Source: Bugulina stolonifera (taxonomy: Eukaryota; Bryozoa; Gymnolaemata; Cheilostomatida; Bugulidae). Taken from it: a DNA stretch of 64,000 nucleotides. A model generated the notes under the pieces. That model worked only from the letters and a program-made list of their open reading frames with translations. It did not search any database and was not told where the DNA came from. This document shows positions 9,593 through 22,463 of the stretch, one piece after another. The position numbers and the translations under genes are program-made. The stretch spans positions 889,001-953,000 of the forward strand of contig OW285188.1 of NCBI GenBank assembly GCA_935421135.1. The letters are read 5' to 3'. How positions within the stretch are numbered: the stretch's first letter is position 1; each line of letters starts with the position of its first letter.

Positions 9593-9820
9593 GTTAATGA
9601 AACACATTGTTACAAACAGCAATTTGGCACAAAACACACTGAAAACTTACTTTTATGCAATATTGACCATCTTCTACTAGTTTACAAACTTATAACTCGA
9701 GTGAATGTGTCAAAAATCACAAATCTGACATTATGTTTCATGTTTGCAAAGTTGAATATTGCATGCAAAGTCATGTTTTAGTAATTTTCATTCAGATTAT
9801 GCATTCTGAACATTGCAAAA
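9593..9820 (+). repeat. Satellite monomer class P
   Basis: Begins GTTAATG, GGCACA type, with ATTGACCAT and ACTCGAGTGAATGTG, preceded by AACGTTGC. Copies start at 9593, 11622, 13878, 23832, 24972, 27001, 28135, 31281, 34655, 36891, 41177, 42729, 45671 and 57642. Copies at 11622, 13878, 23832 and 27001 share GAAACTCATTG and GCACGCAGAG; 34655 and 41177 share GCATGCGGAG. Confidence 0.9.
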
Positions 9821-10048
9821 GTTAATGAAACACATTGTTACAAACAGCAATTTGGTACCAAACACACTGAAAACTTACTTTTATGTAATATTGAACATCT
9901 TCTACTAGTTTACAAACTGATAACTCAAGTGAATTTGTCAAAAATCACAAATCTGACTTTATGTTTCATGTTTGCAAAGTTGAATATTGCATGCAAAGTC
10001 ATGTTTTATTGATTTTCATTCAAAATATGCACTCTGAACATTGCAAAA
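9821..10048 (+). repeat. Satellite monomer class Q
   Basis: Begins GTTAATG (preceded by CATTCAGATTATG), GGTACC, TTTACAAACTGATAAC, GTGAATTTG and GACTTTATG. Copies start at 9821, 25200, 28363, 31509, 37347, 38487, 43186, 46127, 48158, 50643, 52900, 55157 and 58098; in every case the next monomer is class R. A GTGAATG form (Q') starts at 47702, 50187, 52444 and 59238. Confidence 0.92.
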
Positions 10049-10276
10049 GTGAATAAAACACATGTTTACAAACAGCAATTTGGCACAAAACACACTGAAA
10101 ACTTACTTTTATGCAATATTGAACATCTTCTACTAGTTTACAAACTAATAACTCAAGTGAATTTTTCAAAAGTCACAAATCTGACATTACGTTTCATGTT
10201 TGCAAAGTTGAATATTGCATGCAAAGTCATGTTTTATTGATTTTCATTCAAAATATGCACTCTGAACATTGCAAAA
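10049..10276 (+). repeat. Satellite monomer class R (ATTACG variant)
   Basis: Marked by GTGAATAAAACACATGTTTAC, AAAAGTCACAAATC and GACATTACGTTTC. Copies start at 10049, 25428, 28591, 31737, 37575, 38715, 43414, 46355, 48386, 50871, 53128, 55385, 58326 and 59466. Form R has AATTTTTCAAAAG (10049, 25428, 28591, 31737, 38715); form R' has AATTTGTCAAAAG (the others). It is the best anchor for the higher-order units of the right half. Confidence 0.93.
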
Positions 10277-10504
10277 GTGAATGAAACACATTGTTACAAA
10301 CAGCAATTTGGTACCAAACACACTGAAAACTTACTTTTATGTAATATTGAACATCCTCCACTAGTTTATAAACTGATAACTCAAGTGTATTTGTCAAAAA
10401 TCACAAATCTGACATTATGTTTCATGTTTGCAAAGTTGAATATTGCATGCAAAGTCATGTTTTATTGATTTCCATTCAAATTATGCATTCTGAACATTGC
10501 AAAA
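10277..10504 (+). repeat. Satellite monomer class S
   Basis: GGTACC type with CATCCTCCACTAG but CACACT (not CACGCT). GTG-start copies at 10277, 10959, 25656, 26338, 28819, 31965 and 38943; GTT-start copies (S') at 33310, 35546, 40288, 42068, 44326, 49298, 51783, 54040 and 56297. All S' copies are followed by the 226-bp monomer Id. Confidence 0.9.
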
Positions 10505-10732
10505 GTGAATGAAACACATTGTTACAAACAGCAATTTGGTACCAAACACGCTGAAAACTTACTTTTATGTAATATTGAACATCCTCCACTAGTTTATAAA
10601 CTGATAACTCAAGTGTATTTGTCAAAAATCACAAATCTGACATTATGTTTCATGTTTGCAAAGTTGAATATTGCATGCAAAGTCATGTTTTATTGATTTT
10701 TATTCAAAATATGCACTCTGAACATTGCAAAA

Positions 10733-10958
10733 GTGAATGAAACACATTGTTACAAACAGCAATTTGGCACAAAACACTGAAAATTTACTTTTATGCAATA
10801 TTGAACATCTTCTACTAGTTTACAAACTAATAACTCAAGTGAATTTGTCAAAAGTCACAAATCTGACATTACGTTTCATGTTTGCAAAGTTGAATATTGC
10901 ATGCAAAGTCATGTTTTATTGATTTTCATTCAAAATATGCACTCTGAACATTGCAAAA
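10733..10958 (+). repeat. Satellite monomer class Id, 226 bp (2-bp deletion)
   Basis: A class I monomer in which ACACACTG is shortened to ACACTG, one CA unit lost near monomer bases 43-47. Fifteen copies start at 10733, 26112, 29275, 30164, 32421, 33538, 35774, 39399, 40516, 42296, 44554, 49526, 52011, 54268 and 56525. The first two have an R'-like right half (AAAAGTCACAAATC, ATTACG); the other thirteen have a class I right half. From 29275 on it is always followed by M. Confidence 0.93.
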
Positions 10959-11186
10959 GTGAATGAAACACATTGTTACAAACAGCAATTTGGTACCAAA
11001 CACACTGAAAACTTACTTTTATGTAATATTGAACATCCTCCACTAGTTTATAAACTGATAACTCAAGTGTATTTGTCAAAAATCACAAATCTGACATTAT
11101 GTTTCATGTTTGCAAAGTTTAATATTGCATGCAAAGTCATGTTTTATTGATTTTCATTCAAATTATGCATTCTGAACATTGCAAAA

Positions 11187-13442
11187 GTTAATGAAACACA
11201 TTGTTACAAACAGCAATTTGGTACCAAACACACTGAAAACTTACTTTTATGTAATATTGAACATCTTCCACTAGTCAATTTGTCAAAAATCACAAATCTG
11301 ACATTATGTTTCATGTTTGCAAAGTTGAATATTGCATGCAAAGTCATGTTTTAGTGATTTTCATTCAAATTATGCATTCTGAACATTGCAAAAGTTAGTG
11401 AAACACATTGTTACAAACAGCAATTTGGTACCAAACACACTGAAAACTTACTTTTATGTAATATTGAACATCTTCTACTAGTTTATAAACTGATAACTCA
11501 AGTGTATTTGTCAAAAATCACAAATCTGACATAATGTTTCATGTTTGCAAAGTTGAATATTGCATGCAAAGTCATGTTTTATTGATTTTCATTCAAATTA
11601 TGCATTCTAAACGTTGCAAAAGTTAATGAAACTCATTGTTACAAACAGCAATTTGGCACAAAACACACTGAAAACTTACTTTTATGCAATATTGACCATC
11701 TTCTACTAGTTTACAAACTAATAACTCGAGTGAATGTGTCAAAAATCACAAATCTGACATTATGTTTCATGTTTGCAAAGTTGAATATTGCACGCAGAGT
11801 CATGTTTTAGTGATTTCCATTCAAATTATGCATTCTGAACATTGCAAAAGTAAACAAAACACATGTTTACAAACAGCAATTTGGCCGAAAACACACCGAA
11901 AACTTACTTTTATGCAATATTGAACATCCTCTACTAGTTTTCAAACTAATAACTCAAGTGAATGTGTCAAAAATCACAAATCTGACATTATGTTTCATGT
12001 TTGCAAAGTTGAATATTGCATGCAAAGTCATGTTTTAGTAGTTTTCATTCAGATTATGCATTCTGAACATTGCAAAAGTTAATGAAACACATTGTTACAA
12101 ACAGCAATTTGGTACCAAACACACTGAAAACTTACTTTTATGTAATATTGAACATCTTCTACTAGTTTATAAACTGATAACTCAAGTGTATTTGTCAAAA
12201 ATCACAAATCTGACATTATGTTTCATGTTTGCAAAGTTGAGTATTGCATGCAAAGTCATGTTTTATTGATTTTCATTCAAAATATGCACTCTGAACATTG
12301 CAAAAGTGAATGAAACACATTGTTACAAACAGCAATTTGGTACCAAACACGCTGAAAACTTACTTTTATGTAATATTGAACATCCTCCACTAGTTTATAA
12401 ACTGATAACTCAAGTGTATTTGTCAAAAATCACAAATCTGACATTATGTTTCATGTTTGCAAAGTTGAATATTGCATGCAAAGTCATGTTTTATTGATTT
12501 TTATTCAAAATATGCACTCTGAACATTGCAAAAGTGAATGAAACACATTGTTACAAACAGCAATTTGGCACAAAACACACTGAAAATTTACTTTTATGCA
12601 ATATTGAACATCTTCTACTAGTTTACAAACTAATAACTCAAGTGAATGTGTCAAAAATCACAAATCTGACATTATGTTTCATGTTTGCAAAGTTGAATAT
12701 TGCATGCAAAGTCATGTTTTAGTGATTTTCATTCAAATTATGCATTCTGAACATTGCAAAAGTTAATGAAACACATTGTTACAAACAGCAATTTGGTACC
12801 AAACACACTGAAAACTTACTTTTATGTAATATTGAACATCTTCTACTAAATTGCAAACTGATAATTCAAGTGAATTTGTCAAAAATCACAAATCTGATGT
12901 TATGTTCCATGTTTGCAAAGTTGTACATGGCATGCAAAGTCATGTTTTATTGATTTTCATTCAAATTATGCATTCTGAACATTGCAAAAGTGAATGGGAC
13001 ACATTGTTACAAACAGCAATTTGGCACAAAGCACACTGAAAACTTACTTTTATGCAATATTGAACATCTACTAGTTTCCAAACTAACAACTCAAGTGAAT
13101 GTGTCAAAAATCACAAATCTGGCATTATGTTTCATGTTTGCAAAGTTGAATATTGCATGCAAAGTCATGTTTTATTGATTTTTATTCAAAATATGCACTC
13201 TGAACATTGCAAATGTGAATGAAACACATTGTTACAAACAGCAATTTGGTACCAAACACACTGAAAACTTACTTTTATGTAATATTGAACATCTTCCACT
13301 AGTTTATAAACTGATAACTCAAGTGTATTTGTCAAAAATCACAAATCTGACATTATGTTTCATGTTTGCAAAGTTGAATATTGCATGCAAAGTCATGTTT
13401 TATTGATTTTCATTCAAATTATGCATTCTGAACATTGCAAAA
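11187..13442 (+). repeat. Higher-order unit M-N-P-T-O-G-I-J-K-L, 2,256 bp, copy 1
   Basis: Ten monomers at 11187 (207 bp), 11394, 11622, 11850, 12078, 12306, 12534, 12762, 12990 (225 bp) and 13215. An immediately adjacent copy at 13443-15698 has the same order and the same private bases (GTTAGTGAAAC, GCACGCAGAG, AAATGTGAATG). I see no difference by eye. Confidence 0.94.
11850..12077 (+). repeat. Satellite monomer class T
   Basis: Begins GTAAACAAAACACATG, with TTTGGCCGAAAACACACCG and a TTTTAGTAG or TTTTAGTAA ending. Copies start at 11850, 14106, 24060, 27229, 37119, 42957 (229 bp), 45899 and 57870. It always follows P. Left copies have CATCCTCTACTAG; right copies have CATCTTCTACTAG and a TACAGACAG or TACGGACAG change. 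Confidence 0.9.
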
Positions 13443-15698
13443 GTTAATGAAACACATTGTTACAAACAGCAATTTGGTACCAAACACACTGAAAACTTAC
13501 TTTTATGTAATATTGAACATCTTCCACTAGTCAATTTGTCAAAAATCACAAATCTGACATTATGTTTCATGTTTGCAAAGTTGAATATTGCATGCAAAGT
13601 CATGTTTTAGTGATTTTCATTCAAATTATGCATTCTGAACATTGCAAAAGTTAGTGAAACACATTGTTACAAACAGCAATTTGGTACCAAACACACTGAA
13701 AACTTACTTTTATGTAATATTGAACATCTTCTACTAGTTTATAAACTGATAACTCAAGTGTATTTGTCAAAAATCACAAATCTGACATAATGTTTCATGT
13801 TTGCAAAGTTGAATATTGCATGCAAAGTCATGTTTTATTGATTTTCATTCAAATTATGCATTCTAAACGTTGCAAAAGTTAATGAAACTCATTGTTACAA
13901 ACAGCAATTTGGCACAAAACACACTGAAAACTTACTTTTATGCAATATTGACCATCTTCTACTAGTTTACAAACTAATAACTCGAGTGAATGTGTCAAAA
14001 ATCACAAATCTGACATTATGTTTCATGTTTGCAAAGTTGAATATTGCACGCAGAGTCATGTTTTAGTGATTTCCATTCAAATTATGCATTCTGAACATTG
14101 CAAAAGTAAACAAAACACATGTTTACAAACAGCAATTTGGCCGAAAACACACCGAAAACTTACTTTTATGCAATATTGAACATCCTCTACTAGTTTTCAA
14201 ACTAATAACTCAAGTGAATGTGTCAAAAATCACAAATCTGACATTATGTTTCATGTTTGCAAAGTTGAATATTGCATGCAAAGTCATGTTTTAGTAGTTT
14301 TCATTCAGATTATGCATTCTGAACATTGCAAAAGTTAATGAAACACATTGTTACAAACAGCAATTTGGTACCAAACACACTGAAAACTTACTTTTATGTA
14401 ATATTGAACATCTTCTACTAGTTTATAAACTGATAACTCAAGTGTATTTGTCAAAAATCACAAATCTGACATTATGTTTCATGTTTGCAAAGTTGAGTAT
14501 TGCATGCAAAGTCATGTTTTATTGATTTTCATTCAAAATATGCACTCTGAACATTGCAAAAGTGAATGAAACACATTGTTACAAACAGCAATTTGGTACC
14601 AAACACGCTGAAAACTTACTTTTATGTAATATTGAACATCCTCCACTAGTTTATAAACTGATAACTCAAGTGTATTTGTCAAAAATCACAAATCTGACAT
14701 TATGTTTCATGTTTGCAAAGTTGAATATTGCATGCAAAGTCATGTTTTATTGATTTTTATTCAAAATATGCACTCTGAACATTGCAAAAGTGAATGAAAC
14801 ACATTGTTACAAACAGCAATTTGGCACAAAACACACTGAAAATTTACTTTTATGCAATATTGAACATCTTCTACTAGTTTACAAACTAATAACTCAAGTG
14901 AATGTGTCAAAAATCACAAATCTGACATTATGTTTCATGTTTGCAAAGTTGAATATTGCATGCAAAGTCATGTTTTAGTGATTTTCATTCAAATTATGCA
15001 TTCTGAACATTGCAAAAGTTAATGAAACACATTGTTACAAACAGCAATTTGGTACCAAACACACTGAAAACTTACTTTTATGTAATATTGAACATCTTCT
15101 ACTAAATTGCAAACTGATAATTCAAGTGAATTTGTCAAAAATCACAAATCTGATGTTATGTTCCATGTTTGCAAAGTTGTACATGGCATGCAAAGTCATG
15201 TTTTATTGATTTTCATTCAAATTATGCATTCTGAACATTGCAAAAGTGAATGGGACACATTGTTACAAACAGCAATTTGGCACAAAGCACACTGAAAACT
15301 TACTTTTATGCAATATTGAACATCTACTAGTTTCCAAACTAACAACTCAAGTGAATGTGTCAAAAATCACAAATCTGGCATTATGTTTCATGTTTGCAAA
15401 GTTGAATATTGCATGCAAAGTCATGTTTTATTGATTTTTATTCAAAATATGCACTCTGAACATTGCAAATGTGAATGAAACACATTGTTACAAACAGCAA
15501 TTTGGTACCAAACACACTGAAAACTTACTTTTATGTAATATTGAACATCTTCCACTAGTTTATAAACTGATAACTCAAGTGTATTTGTCAAAAATCACAA
15601 ATCTGACATTATGTTTCATGTTTGCAAAGTTGAATATTGCATGCAAAGTCATGTTTTATTGATTTTCATTCAAATTATGCATTCTGAACATTGCAAAA
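13443..15698 (+). repeat. Higher-order unit M-N-P-T-O-G-I-J-K-L, 2,256 bp, copy 2
   Basis: Ten monomers at 13443, 13650, 13878, 14106, 14334, 14562, 14790, 15018, 15246 and 15471, each exactly 2,256 bp downstream of its twin. The identity ends near 15700, where a class U monomer stands in place of the next M. Confidence 0.94.
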
Positions 15699-16589
15699 GT
15701 TAATGAAACACATTGTTACAAACAGCAATTTGGTACCAAACACACTGAAAACTTACTTTTATGTAATATTGAACATCTTCTACTAGTTTATAAACTAATA
15801 ACTCAAGTGAATGTGTCAAAAATCACAAATCTGACATTATGTTTCATGTTTGCAAAGTTGAATATTGCGTGCAAAGTCATGTTTTAGTGATTTTCATTCA
15901 AATTATGCATTCTGAACATTGCAAAAGTTAATGAAACACATTGTTACAGACAGCAATTTGATACCAAACACACTGAAAACTTACTTTTATGTAATATTGA
16001 ACATCTTCCACTAGTCAATTTGTCAAAAATCACAAATCTGACATTATGTTTCATGTTTGCAAAGTTGAATATTGCATGCAAAGTCATGTTTTAGTGATTT
16101 TCATTCAAATTATGCATTCTGAACATTGCAAAAGTTAATGAAACACATTGTTACAAACAGCAATTTGGTACCAAACACACTGAAAACTTACTTTTATGTA
16201 ATATTGAACATCTTCTACTAGTTTATAAACTAATAACTCAAGTGAATGTGTCAAAAATCACAAATCTGACATTATGTTTCATGTTTGCAAAGTTGAATAT
16301 TGCGTGCAAAGTCATGTTTTAGTGATTTTCATTCAAATTATGCATTCTGAACATTGCAAAAGTTAATGAAACACATTGTTACAAACAGAAATTTGGTACC
16401 AAACACACTGAAAGCTTACTTTTATGTAATATTGAACATCTTCTACTAAATTGCAAACTGATAATTCAAGTGAATTTGTCAAAAATCACAAATCTGGCAT
16501 TATGTTTCATGTTTGCAAAGTTGAATATTGCATGCAAAGTCATGTTTTATTGATTTTTATTCAAAATATGCACTCTGAACATTGCAAAA
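15699..16589 (+). repeat. Run U-M-U-J/K
   Basis: Monomers at 15699 (U), 15927 (M, 207 bp, with ACAGACAG and GATACC), 16134 (U) and 16362 (J-like left, ending CTGGCATTATG like class K). Class U is GTTAATG and GGTACC on the left but TATAAACTAATAAC, GTGAATGTG and GCGTGC on the right, so it looks like an old recombinant of the two haplotypes. Confidence 0.85.
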
Positions 16590-19316
16590 GTTAATGAAAC
16601 ACATTGTTACAAACAGAAATTTGGTACCAAACACACTGAAAGCTTACTTTTATGTAATATTGAACATCTTCTACTAAATTGCAAACTGATAATTCAAGTG
16701 AATTTGTCAAAAATCACAAATCTGATGTTATGTTCCATGTTTGCAAAGTTGTATATGGCATGCAAAGTCATGTTTTATTGATTTTCATTCAAATTATGCA
16801 TTCTGAACATTGCAAAAGTGAATGGAACACATTGTTACAAACAGCAATTTGGCACAAAGCACACTGAAAACTTACTTTTATGCAATATTGAACATCTACT
16901 AGTTTCCAAACTAACAACTCAAGTGAATGTGTCAAAAATCACAAATCTGACATTATGTTTCATGTTTGCGAAGTTGTATATTGCATGCAGAGTCATGTTT
17001 TATTGATTTTCATTCAAATTATGCATTCTAAACGTTGCAAAAGTGAATCAAACGCATTGTTACAAACAGCAATTTGGCACAAAACACACTGAAAACTTAC
17101 TTTTATGCAATATTGACCATCTTCTACTAGTTTACAAACTAATAACTCGAGTGAATGTGTCAAAAATCACGCATCTGACATTATGTTTCATGTTTGCAAA
17201 GTTGAATATTGCATGCAGAGTCATGTTTTAGTGATTTTCATTCAAATTATGCATTCTGAACATTGCAAAAGTGAATAAAACACATGTTTACAAACAGCAA
17301 TTTGGCACAAAACACACTGAAAACTTACTTTTATGCAATATTGAACATCTTCTACTAGTTTACAAACTAATAACTAAAGTGAATGTGTCAAAAATCACAA
17401 ATCTGACATTATGTTTCATGTTTGCAAAGTTGAATATTGCATGCAAAGTCATGTTTTATTGATTTCCATTCAAATTATGCATTCTGAACATTGCAAAAGT
17501 GAATGAAACACATTGTTACAAACAGCAATTTGGTACCAAACACGCTGAAAACTTACTTTTATGTAATATTGAACATCCTCCACTAGTTTATAAACTGATA
17601 ACTCAAGTGTATTTGTCAAAAATCACAAATCTGACATTATGTTTCATGTTTGCAAAGTTGAATATTGCATGCAAAGTCATGTTTTATTGATTTTTATTCA
17701 AAATATGCACTCTGAACATTGCAAAAGTGAATGAAACACATTGTTACAAACAGCAATTTGGCACAAAACACACTGAAAATTTACTTTTATGCAATATTGA
17801 ACATCTTCTACTAGTTTACAAACTAATAACTCAAGTGAATGTGTCAAAAATCACAAATCTGACATTATGTTTCATATTTGCAAAGTTGAATATTGCATGC
17901 AAAGTCATGTTTTATTGATTTTCATTCAAATTATGCATTCTGAACATTGCAAAAGTGAATGGAACACATTGTTACAAACAGCAATTTGGCACAAAGCACA
18001 CTGAAAACTTACTTTTATGCAATATTGAACATCTACTAGTTTCCAAACTAACAACTCAAGTGAATGTGTCAAAAATCACAAATCTGACATTATGTTTCAT
18101 GTTTGCAAAGTTGAATATTGCATGCAGAGTCATGTTTTATTGATTTTCATTCAAATTATGCATTCTAAACGTTGCAAAAGTGAATCAAACGCATTGTTAC
18201 AAACAGCAATTTGGCACAAAACACACTGAAAACTTACTTTTATGCAATATTGACCATCTTCTACTAGTTTACAAACTAATAACTCGAGTGAATGTGTCAA
18301 AAATCACGCATCTGACATTATGTTTCATGTTTGCAAAGTTGAATATTGCATGCAAAGTCATGTTTTAGTGATTTTCATTCAAATTATGCATTCTGAACAT
18401 TGCAAAAGTTAATGAAACACATTGTTACAAACAGCAATTTGGCACAAAGCACACTGAAAACTTACTTTTATGCAATATTGAACATCTACTAGTTTCCAAA
18501 CTAACAACTCAAGTGAATGTGTCAAAAATCACAAATCTGACATTATGTTTCATGTTTGCAAAGTTGAATATTGCATGCAGAGTCATGTTTTATTGATTTT
18601 CATTCAAATTATGCATTCTAAACGTTGCAAAAGTGAATCAAACGCATTGTTACAAACAGCAATTTGGCACAAAACACACTGAAAACTTACTTTTATGCAA
18701 TATTGAACATCTTCTACTAGTTTACAAACTAATAACTCAAGTGAATGTGTCAAAAATCACAAATCTGACATTATGTTTCATGTTTGCAAAGTTGAATATT
18801 GCGTGCAAAGTCATGTTTTAGTGATTTTCATTCAAATTATGCATTCTGAACATTGCAAAAGTTAATGAAACACATTGTTACAAACAGAAATTTGGTACCA
18901 AACACACTGAAAGCTTACTTTTATGTAATATTGAACATCTTCTACTAAATTGCAAACTGATAATTCAAGTGAATTTGTCAAAAATCACAAATCTGATGTT
19001 ATGTTTCATGTTTGCGAAGTTGAATATTGCATGCAGAGTCATGTTTTATTGATTTTCATTCAAATTATGCATTCTAAACGTTGCAAAAGTGAATCAAACG
19101 CATTGTTACAAACAGCAATTTGGCACAAAACACACTGAAAACTTACTTTTATGCAATATTGAACATCTTCTACTAGTTTACAAACTAATAACTCAAGTGA
19201 ATGTGTCAAAAATCACAAATCTGACATTATGTTTCATGTTTGCAAAGTTGAATATTGCATGCAAAGTCATGTTTTATTGATTTTCATTCAAATTATGCAT
19301 TCTGAACATTGCAAAA
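16590..19316 (+). repeat. Divergent stretch J-K-V-W-G-I-K-V-K-V-J-V
   Basis: Twelve monomers at 16590, 16818, 17043, 17271, 17499, 17727, 17955, 18180, 18408, 18633, 18861 and 19089; three K copies are 225 bp. Class V (GTGAATCAAACGCATTG, with TCACGCATCTG in two copies) and W (17271, R-like left half, CTAAAGTGAATGTG) occur only here. K-V pairs repeat three times. This is the part of the window with most private variants. Confidence 0.87.
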
Positions 19317-19751
19317 GTTAATGAGACACATTGTTACAAACAGCAATTTGGTACCAAACACACTGAAAACTTACTTTTTTGTAATATTGAACATCTTCCA
19401 CTGGTCAATTTGTCAAAAATCACAAATCTGACATTATGTTTCATGTTTGCAAAGTTGAATATTGCATGCAAAGTCATGTTTTATTGATTTTCATTCAAAA
19501 TATGCACTCTGAACATTGCAAAAGTGAATGAAACACATTGTTACAAACAGCAATTTGGTACCAAACACACTGAAAACTTACTTTTATGTAATATTGAACA
19601 TCTTCTACTAGTTTATAAACTGATAACTCAAGTGTATTTGTCAAAAATCACAAATCTGACATTATGTTTCATGTTTGCAAAGTTGAGTATTGCATGCAAA
19701 GTCATGTTTTATTGATTTTCATTCAAAATATGCACTCTGAACATTGCAAAA
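19317..19751 (+). repeat. Run M-X
   Basis: An M copy (207 bp) with AATGAGACAC and ACTTTTTTGTAAT, as at 4163 and 6194, followed by the first complete class X monomer. In the older copies M is followed directly by A; here an X is inserted between them. Confidence 0.88.
19524..19751 (+). repeat. Satellite monomer class X
   Basis: GTGAATG, GGTACC, CTTCTACTAGTTTATAAAC, GTGTATTTG and TTGAGTATTGC. Twenty copies start at 19524, 29708, 30597, 32854, 33971, 35090, 36207, 38031, 39832, 41612, 44987, 47474, 49959, 54701, 56958, 58782 (variant with TTTACAAACTG and GCGTGC), 59010, 60585, 61476 and 63507. In the right half it usually follows M and precedes A. Confidence 0.9.
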
Positions 19752-21575
19752 GTGAATGAAACACATTGTTACAAACAGCAATTTGGTACCAAACACACTG
19801 AAAACTTACTTTTATGTAATATTGAACATCTTCCACTAGTTTATAAACTGATAACTCAAGTGTATTTGTCAAAAATCACAAATCTGACATTATGTTTCAT
19901 GTTTGCAAAATTGAATATTGCATGCAAAGTCATGTTTTAGTGATTTTCATTCAAATTATGCATTCTAAACGTTGCAAAAGTTAATGAAACACATTGTTAC
20001 AAACAGCAATTTGGCACAAAACACACTGAAAACTTACTTTTATGCAATATTGAGCATCTTCTACTACTTTACAAACTGATAACTCAAGTGAATTTGTCAA
20101 AAATCACAAATCTGACTTTATGTTTCATGTTTGCAAAGTTGAATATTGCATGCAAAGTCATGTTTTATTGATTTTCATTCAAAATATGCGCTCTGAACAT
20201 TGCAAAAGTGAATGAAACACATTGTTACAAACAGCATTTTGGTACCAAACACACTGAAAACTTACTTTTATGTAATATTGAACATCTTCTACTAGTTTAT
20301 AAACTGATCACTCAAGTGTATTTGTCAAAAATCACAAATCGGACATAATGTTTCATGGTTGCAAAGTTGAATATTGCATGCAAAGTCATGTTTTATTGAA
20401 TTTCATTCAAATTATGCATTCTGAACGTTGCAAAAGTGAATGAAACACATTGTCACAAACAGCAATTTGGCACAAAACACACTGAAAATTTACTTTTATG
20501 CAATATTGAACATCTTCTACTAGTTTACAGACTAACAACTCAAGTGAATGTGTCAAAAATCACAAATCTTACATTATGTTTCATGTTTGCAAAGTTGAAT
20601 ATTGCATGCAAAGTCTTGTTTTAGTGATTTTCATTGAAATTATGCATTCTGAACATTGCAAAAGTGAATGAAACACATTATTACAAACAGCAATTTGGCA
20701 CAAAACACACTGAAAACTTACTTTTATGCAATATTGAACATCTTCTACTAGTTTACAAACTAATAACTCAAGTGAATGTGTCAAAAATCACAAATCTGAC
20801 ATTATGTTTCATGTTTGCAAAGTTGAATAGTGCATGCAAAGTCATGTTTTATTGATTTTCATTCAAAATATGCACTCTGAACATTGCAAAAGTGAATGAA
20901 ACACATTGTTACAAACAGCAATTTGGTACCAAACACACTGAAAACTTACTTTTATGTAATATTGAACATCCTCCACTAGTTTATAAACTGAGAACTCAAG
21001 TGTATTTGTCAAAAATCACAAATCTGTCATTATGTTTCATGTTTGCAAAGTTGAATATTGCATGCAAAGTCATGTTTTATTGATTTCCATTCAAATTATG
21101 CATTCTGAACATTGCAAAAGTGAATGAAACACATTGTTACAAACAGCAATTTGGTACCAAACACGCTGAAAACTTACTTTTATGTAATATTGAACATCCT
21201 CCACTAGTTTATAAACTGATAACTCAAGTGTATTTGTCAAAAATCACAAATCTGACATTATGTTTCATGTTTGCAAAGTTGAATATTGCATGCAAAGTCA
21301 TGTTTTATTGATTTTTATTCAAAATATGCACTCTGAACATTGCAAAAGTGAATGAAACACATTGTTACAAACAGCAATTTGGCACAAAACACACTGAAAA
21401 TTTACTTTTATGCAATATTGAACATCTTCTACTAGTCTACAAACTAATAACTCAAGTGAATGTGTCAAAAATCACAAATCTGACATTATGTTTCATGTTT
21501 GCAAAGTTGAATATTGCATGCAAAGTCATGTTTTAGTGATTTTCATTCAAATTATGCATTCTGAACATTGCAAAA
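19752..21575 (+). repeat. Series A-B-C-D-E-F-G-I, copy 4
   Basis: Eight monomers at 19752, 19980, 20208, 20436, 20664, 20892, 21120 and 21348, matching 4370-6193 at an offset of 15,382 bp, including the private CAGCATTTTGG in C. The G copy has TTGAATATTGC where the 5738 copy has TTGAGTATTGC. Confidence 0.92.
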
Positions 21576-22463
21576 GTTAATGAAACACATTGTTACAAAC
21601 AGCAATTTGGTACCAAACACACTGAAAACTTACTTTTATGTAATATTGAACATCTTCTACTAGTTTACAAACTGATAACTCAAGTGTATTTGTCAAAAAT
21701 CACAAATCTGACATTATGTTTCATGTTTGCAAAGTTGAATATTGCATGCAAAGTCATGTTTTATTGATTTTCATTCAAATTATGCATTCTGAACATTGCA
21801 AAAGTTAATGAAACACATTGTTACAAACAGCAATTTGATACCAAACACACTGAAAACTTACTTTTATGTAATATTGAACATCTTCCACTAGTCAATTTGT
21901 CAAAAATCACAAATCTGACATTATGTTTCATGTTTGCAAAGTTGAATATTGCATGCAAAGTCATGTTTTAGTGATTTTCATTCAAATTATGCATTCTGAA
22001 CATTGCAAAAGTTAATGAAACACATTGTTACAAACAGCAATTTGGTACCAAACACACTGAAAACTTACTTTTATGTAATATTGAACATCTACTAGTTTAT
22101 AAACTGATAACTCAAGTGTATTTGTCAAAAATCACAAATCTGACATAATGTTTCATGTTTGCAAAGTTGAATATTGCATGCAAAGTCATGTTTTATTGAT
22201 TTCCATTCAAATTATGCATTCTGAACATTGCAAAAGTGAATGAAACACATTGTTACAAACAGCAATTTGGTACCAAACACGCTGAAAACTTACTTTTATG
22301 TAATATTGAACATCCTCCACTAGTTTATAAACTGATAACTCAAGTGTATTTGTCAAAAATCACAAATCTGACATTATGTTTCATGTTTGCAAAGTTGAAT
22401 ATTGCATGCAAAGTCATGTTTTATTGATTTTCATTCAAAATATGCACTCTGAACATTGCAAAA
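21576..22463 (+). repeat. Run U'-M-N-G
   Basis: Monomers at 21576 (GGTACC, TTTACAAACTG, GTGTATTTG), 21804 (M, 207 bp, GATACC), 22011 (N, 225 bp) and 22236 (G). M-N-G repeats the order at 3272-3934, where M also has GATACC. Confidence 0.88.

Larger units (their letters stand above)
9137..11186 (+). repeat. Run A-N-P-Q-R-S-G-Id-S
   Basis: Nine monomers at 9137, 9365, 9593, 9821, 10049, 10277, 10505, 10733 (226 bp) and 10959. The same order, continued by M-N-P-T-O to 12305, recurs at 24516-27678. The S copy at 10959 has one private base (AAGTTTAATATTG). Confidence 0.92.
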
